Shown piece after piece: positions 60,445 through 64,000 of a stretch of 64,000 nt of DNA. The DNA is taken from contig NZ_JAMBNR010000001.1 in the NCBI RefSeq assembly GCF_023715205.1, positions 248,001 through 312,000 on the forward strand, written 5' to 3'. The position numbers and the translations under genes are program-made. The stretch's first letter is position 1; each line of letters begins with the position of its first letter. The notes beneath the pieces were generated by a model. It ran no database searches and was not told the origin of the DNA. It worked only from the letters and a program-made list of their open reading frames with translations. The DNA is from Mesobacillus maritimus (GTDB taxonomy: Bacteria > Bacillota > Bacilli > Bacillales > Cytobacillaceae).

Positions 60445-61384
60445 TGAATAGCCCTCCCAACCATAACATTAGTAAAAAAACTGGAATTGTTTTCGTCAAA
60501 ATTCTATTCGTCTTTATGATATGTTCTTTTCCTAATGGAAGTATAGGTTCGCCCATTCTTGCACGGTTTGACACGATACCTTTATAATAATTTGTCCCAC
60601 CAAGCTGGACTCCAAGAATAGCTGCAACAGCTGCTTCTCCCCAACCGCTGTTTGGACTTGGATGCTTTCTTGCATCTCGCAAGACGATTTTCCATGCTTC
60701 CGAAAATGTCAGCAACACTGGACGATTTGTTAGCACCATACAGAAGCTGGTAAGGCGACTAGGAATCCAATTTACGACATCGTCTAATCTGGCTGATGCC
60801 CATCCAAACTCATGATATCTTTCATTTTTATAACCAACCATAGAATCGCAAGTATTAATTGCCCTATACAACAACGCGAATGGCGCTCCACCTATCAAAG
60901 CCCAAAATAAAGGAGCGGTAATGCCATCACTTGTATTTTCAGCAACGGTTTCAACGGTGGCCCTGGTAATTTCAGCTTCATCAAGATGGTTTGTGTCACG
61001 ACCAACGATATACGAAAGCTTAATGCGGGCTTCTTGGAGATTGTATCTATCTAATGGTCTATAAACAGATAATGCTGCTTCCTTTAAGCTCTTTTGTGCA
61101 ATAGTCGTTGCAATCATAAAACTTTCAATTGCTATACCTAATAAGATATGTGTTTGATATGACCACCAGACAAGAATAAAGGAAATCCCGCCAACCACCA
61201 ATAAGATAGAAACTAACATCATATATCCCTTTAGTTTCTTGTTTGAGCCAACGTTCCATTTTTTTTCTGTTCTGGCTATTAGTGCTCCGATCCATTTTAC
61301 TGGGTGGGGCCAGGTAGGTGGGTCCCCAATGATGGAATCAATCACGATCGCAATTGAAAGCGCAATAAGATGGAAGAAAATCAT
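60419..61384 (-). CDS. cbiB: Adenosylcobinamide-phosphate synthase CbiB
   Basis: A 321-residue membrane protein attaching aminopropanol (phosphate) to adenosylcobyric acid. LSIAIVIDSIIGDPPTWPHP VKW opens the family; SYIVGRDTNHLDEAEITRAT and VETVAENTSDGITAPLFWAL are signature stretches, with DARKHPSPNSGWGEAAVA in the second half. Four-base overlap with the btuD-cbiZ gene. With CobD it lets the cell use cobyric acid released by CbiZ. Confidence 0.93.
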   Translation of the reverse strand: MIFFHLIALSIAIVIDSIIGDPPTWPHPVKWIGALIARTEKKWNVGSNKKLKGYMMLVSILLVVGGISFILVWWSYQTHILLGIAIESFMIATTIAQKSLKEAALSVYRPLDRYNLQEARIKLSYIVGRDTNHLDEAEITRATVETVAENTSDGITAPLFWALIGGAPFALLYRAINTCDSMVGYKNERYHEFGWASARLDDVVNWIPSRLTSFCMVLTNRPVLLTFSEAWKIVLRDARKHPSPNSGWGEAAVAAILGVQLGGTNYYKGIVSNRARMGEPILPLGKEHIIKTNRILTKTIPVFLLMLWLGGLFIELAKTWS

Positions 61385-62847
61385 GATATCAACCTTTTTC
61401 TACTTTTCATAATTGCTTCAATCGTACATTCGTAAACACCGTTGCCAATTAATTTTCCAAGTGGGGTAATTGTACCTGCAAACTCATGCTCATGGCCTTC
61501 TTGTGTGGCTGCAATTAAAATGCTATCCGTTGAAGTTCCTGTTGCGATTGTTCCCGTTCTTTTATCTTTTATTTCAAGTTCCTGCATAGCCTTTACCTTT
61601 GCTTCTGTAGCGGTCATAATACATTGTATAAAAGCTTCCTCGGTTAAGTGACCGTTAACAAATACCCACGTATTAATCGTTCCTGGACTTAATTCAAATG
61701 AATGGTGGGCGCTTTGTGAAACATCAATTGCATTTCCAATACCTGCGGTTACAACAATAAAGATGGAAAAACCCTCTTCTTTAAATTTTCGATAACAAAA
61801 ATCCTCCATCATAACCGCAGTCATCATCCCTACAGTTTCACTAGGTTCAAAACCATTCTTCCTTAAAAAATCCTCCATTTCTTGCCGATGATCATCGCAG
61901 TTATAGTTTTTATCCACATGACGATTTACAAATGCTTGATGCCACCCTGTCCCTGCCCCTACTACCCCTGATGACATTGTCCGAAGAGGGCTAGGTGTTT
62001 TTATTGCAATAAACTCGTTAGTTACAGCTAAAAGTGATTCATCAATTGTACAATTGCTATTCTGCTCATTCACATCTGGTAATAATACCAATTGTGGAGC
62101 AGGTACTCTTGGATGTGGATGTTTCTGAATATTCGTTTTATACACTGTTTGTATCCGTTTTTCACGAAGAACCTCATTTGGAGTGTCATTTGAGTGGATA
62201 CTTCCATTTTCCATAAGTAGAAGTCGATCACAATATAAACCAGCAAGGTTTAAGTCATGAAAAATGGATATAACAGTTAGGCCACGTTCATTGGTCCAGC
62301 GCTTCAATGAGTCTAATAACTCTTTTTGAAATGAGAGATCTAAGTGATTCGTCGGTTCATCCAAGAGCAAGATTTCAGGTTCTTGAGCAAGAGCTTGTGC
62401 TAGAAAGACACGTTGTCTTTCTCCACCTGAGAGTTGTTGAATATCCTGATCCTGAAAAAGTGCAACTCCTGTCTGCTCCATTACTTGTTGAACAATTTGC
62501 TCATCCTGTTTCGACCATGTTTGGAACCACCCTTGTTGATGCGCATATCTACCAAGCGAAACGGTTTCTTTAACAGTATAAGAAAAAGCTTGACTAGAGT
62601 GCTGGGGCAGCACTGCAATGATTTTTGCAAGTTCCTTCGCGGAGTATTGTTTTAATGGTTTATCGTTCAAAAGAATGTTTCCACTTGAAAAAGGAAGAAC
62701 CCCGCTTAACATATTTAATAATGTTGTTTTACCACTTCCATTAGGCCCCAATATCCCAAATAATTCTCCTTTTCTGACTTCAAAAGAGATATCCTTAAGA
62801 ATGGGCTCACTTGAATACCCACCTGCTACCCTTTCAACACTAAGCAT
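61381..62847 (-). CDS. BtuD ABC ATPase fused to adenosylcobinamide amidohydrolase CbiZ
   Basis: 488 residues with two enzymes. Residues 1-250: corrinoid-importer ATPase with Walker A LGPNGSGKTTLL, signature LSGGERQRV, Walker B LLLDEPTNHLD and the switch His in SIFHDLNLAGLY. Residues 285-488: CbiZ, with MSSGVVGAGTGWHQAFVNRH, TAVMMEDFCYRKFKEEGFSI and GTSTDSILIAATQ. CbiZ hydrolyses imported adenosylcobinamide (or pseudo-B12) to cobyric acid for rebuilding. The fusion equals B. subtilis YvrA. It precedes cbiB, whose product uses cobyric acid. Confidence 0.93.
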   Translation of the reverse strand: MLSVERVAGGYSSEPILKDISFEVRKGELFGILGPNGSGKTTLLNMLSGVLPFSSGNILLNDKPLKQYSAKELAKIIAVLPQHSSQAFSYTVKETVSLGRYAHQQGWFQTWSKQDEQIVQQVMEQTGVALFQDQDIQQLSGGERQRVFLAQALAQEPEILLLDEPTNHLDLSFQKELLDSLKRWTNERGLTVISIFHDLNLAGLYCDRLLLMENGSIHSNDTPNEVLREKRIQTVYKTNIQKHPHPRVPAPQLVLLPDVNEQNSNCTIDESLLAVTNEFIAIKTPSPLRTMSSGVVGAGTGWHQAFVNRHVDKNYNCDDHRQEMEDFLRKNGFEPSETVGMMTAVMMEDFCYRKFKEEGFSIFIVVTAGIGNAIDVSQSAHHSFELSPGTINTWVFVNGHLTEEAFIQCIMTATEAKVKAMQELEIKDKRTGTIATGTSTDSILIAATQEGHEHEFAGTITPLGKLIGNGVYECTIEAIMKSRKRLIS

Positions 62848-62850
62848 GAT

Positions 62851-63909
62851 TTACCCCCTTCCTTTATTACGTCTTTTCATTAGGATGATTGCAAAGGTAG
62901 GTGCTCCAATTATCGCAGTAATAACACCAATTGGGAGTTCAGTAGGTGAAATGATCGTTCGGGCTACTAAATCGGCCAAAATGAGAAAACCACTTCCAGT
63001 TAGAATCGACAAAGGTAATAAGTGACGATGATCTGGTCCCCAGATCAAACGCGTAAGGTGTGGAATCACTAGCCCAACAAAACCAATAGTTCCCGATACA
63101 GCAACCGCAGCTCCAGTTAAAATGGAACCAGCAATTAAAATCATCATCTTTCTTTTATGAACGTCAACGCCAATATGCTGTGCTCGTTCTTCACCAAATG
63201 ACATTGCGTTTAATTCTCTACCGTTCAATAGCAAGATGATTGTTCCTACTAAAAAGAACGGTAGTATTATGTAGATATAATCCCAACCACGCATTGACAC
63301 ACTTCCCAGAAGCCAACCAATTATCTGTCTTAATTCATCACCGGTCAAGGCAATCATTAGGGAAATAAACGCTCCTAAAAAAGAACTAAATATAATCCCT
63401 GTTAATATAATGGTTTCAACTTTCATCCCGCGATCAATTCTTCGTGCAAATATGAGTACAATGATAATCGTTAAAAATGCAAAAAGGATACTTAATACAG
63501 GTAAAGTAAACATCCCTACAAAAGGTATTGATACTCCAAAAAACAAGGTAACGACGGCACCAACCGAAGCTCCTGAAGAAACACCAAGTGTATAGGGATC
63601 TGCTAATGGATTTCTTAATAACCCTTGAAAAGCGGCACCAGCGATAGCGAGTGACGCCCCCACCAAACCTGCTAATAGAACACGCGGTAATCTGATGTTC
63701 ATAACAATATTACTATGCATCGGGTTAATCTGTTCATTAGGTGGGAAGCGGAAAACTTCAGCACCAATGATATTGAGTATATCAAAGACCGGAACAGAAA
63801 CTGTCCCGATCGATATCCCCATTAATATTGCAATAAAAAGAAAAGCAGTTGCCAGTATATAAGATGTAAATTTATTTACTAAATAGTTCTGGGTAAACAG
63901 CTTTTGCAA
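62851..63909 (-). CDS. Corrinoid ABC transporter permease BtuC-like
   Basis: A 352-residue FecCD/BtuC-type permease with about ten helices. LPRVLLAGLVGASLAIAGAA, NPLADPYTLGVSSGASVGAV, and the ATPase contact loop VGLVIPHLTRLIWGPDHRHL are typical. TTG at 63909 follows AAGGAG by nine bases; the frame could also start at 63930 but that would place the site inside the gene. It overlaps the btuF end, as in the yvrCBA operon of B. subtilis. Confidence 0.9.
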   Translation of the reverse strand: MQKLFTQNYLVNKFTSYILATAFLFIAILMGISIGTVSVPVFDILNIIGAEVFRFPPNEQINPMHSNIVMNIRLPRVLLAGLVGASLAIAGAAFQGLLRNPLADPYTLGVSSGASVGAVVTLFFGVSIPFVGMFTLPVLSILFAFLTIIIVLIFARRIDRGMKVETIILTGIIFSSFLGAFISLMIALTGDELRQIIGWLLGSVSMRGWDYIYIILPFFLVGTIILLLNGRELNAMSFGEERAQHIGVDVHKRKMMILIAGSILTGAAVAVSGTIGFVGLVIPHLTRLIWGPDHRHLLPLSILTGSGFLILADLVARTIISPTELPIGVITAIIGAPTFAIILMKRRNKGRG

Positions 63910-64000
63910 GTTCCTCGACTCCTTGAGCAATCCTTGGGCCAGTGCGAGTCACCATATCGGAATCTACATCAACCACTTGTTTGTTTTTTACTGCAGTCAT
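63872..64000 (-). CDS. Corrinoid-binding lipoprotein BtuF-like, C-terminal end
   Basis: The leftward frame entering from the right edge ends at 63872. The visible 42 residues, VKNKQVVDVDSDMVTRTGPR then IAQGVEELAKAVYPELFSK, match the C-terminus of periplasmic-binding-fold corrinoid or iron-siderophore proteins. Most of the gene is outside the window, as is any cobalamin riboswitch for the operon. Confidence 0.8.
   Translation of the reverse strand: MTAVKNKQVVDVDSDMVTRTGPRIAQGVEELAKAVYPELFSK

Noticed and set aside
1-64000. CRISPR arrays, tRNA/rRNA genes, prophage, complete insertion sequences
   Set aside because: Looked for regular spaced repeats, tRNA-like cloverleaf ends, rRNA conserved stretches, transposase and phage structural motifs; none found.

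Overview
The window comes from a low-G+C, spore-forming Bacillaceae chromosome (Bacillus sensu lato). Supporting signs are purine-rich AAGGAGG-type ribosome binding sites, frequent TTG/GTG starts, two H-type small acid-soluble spore protein genes, several CotF-like spore coat genes, a YjcZ-type peptide, a class IV (PhaR/PhaC) polyhydroxyalkanoate locus, a CYP102/BM3-type P450 with its TetR repressor, and an orphan sporulation-kinase-like sensor. I see no rRNA, tRNA, CRISPR array, complete insertion sequence or prophage. The genus cannot be fixed from sequence alone.

Layout, left to right. 0-4 kb: end-truncated AAA ATPase, AHSA1/ArsR pair with tandem operator-like boxes, MsrAB fusion, an unknown coat-like protein. 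4.5-13 kb: GlcD-like FAD oxidase, E2/E1beta/E1alpha of a 2-oxoacid dehydrogenase complex without E3, then TetR, Fe-alcohol dehydrogenase and aldehyde dehydrogenase. 13-17 kb: an unusual HTH protein fused to an F1-ATPase-beta-like module with a broken P-loop, a TPR/APH-kinase protein and several tiny genes. 17-23 kb: phaC, phaR (preceded by a FadR-type box) and cysJI. 23-30 kb: threonine-synthase-like enzyme with a DAACS symporter, and a CYP102 monooxygenase that stops inside its reductase. 30-34.6 kb: degenerate RsbR-type protein, YjcZ peptide, Zn-alcohol dehydrogenase, and two divergent coat gene pairs. 35-43 kb: a (hydroxy)ectoine catabolic cluster: eutB, a PucR regulator, eutD/doeA, a cystathionine gamma-synthase-family enzyme, an M20 deacetylase and homoserine dehydrogenase. 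43-54 kb: small housekeeping and spore genes, many copies of a short inverted-repeat element, and a GAF/PAS histidine kinase. 54.4-64 kb: one long leftward operon for cobalamin uptake and salvage (btuF-btuC-btuD/cbiZ-cbiB-cobD-cobU-cobS-cobC-cobU-like-ATR-cblT-cblS-phosphatase).

Two dispersed repeat families recur. One is a MITE-like element of about 95-185 bp (nine full, short or decayed copies) with ends close to AAGGCTCTTTTCTCAAACTT. The other is a short palindrome built on GGTGCCTGGCACC (four copies). In two places the MITE supplies the last codons and stop of a neighbouring gene.

The most unusual items are the HTH/F1-beta-like fusion (13.1-14.1 kb), the ectoine cluster whose lower pathway looks rerouted through homoserine/gamma-elimination chemistry (35-43 kb), and the P450-BM3 homologue lacking its NADPH domain (26.5-29.1 kb). 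All family assignments are from reading protein sequence by eye; no database search was possible.
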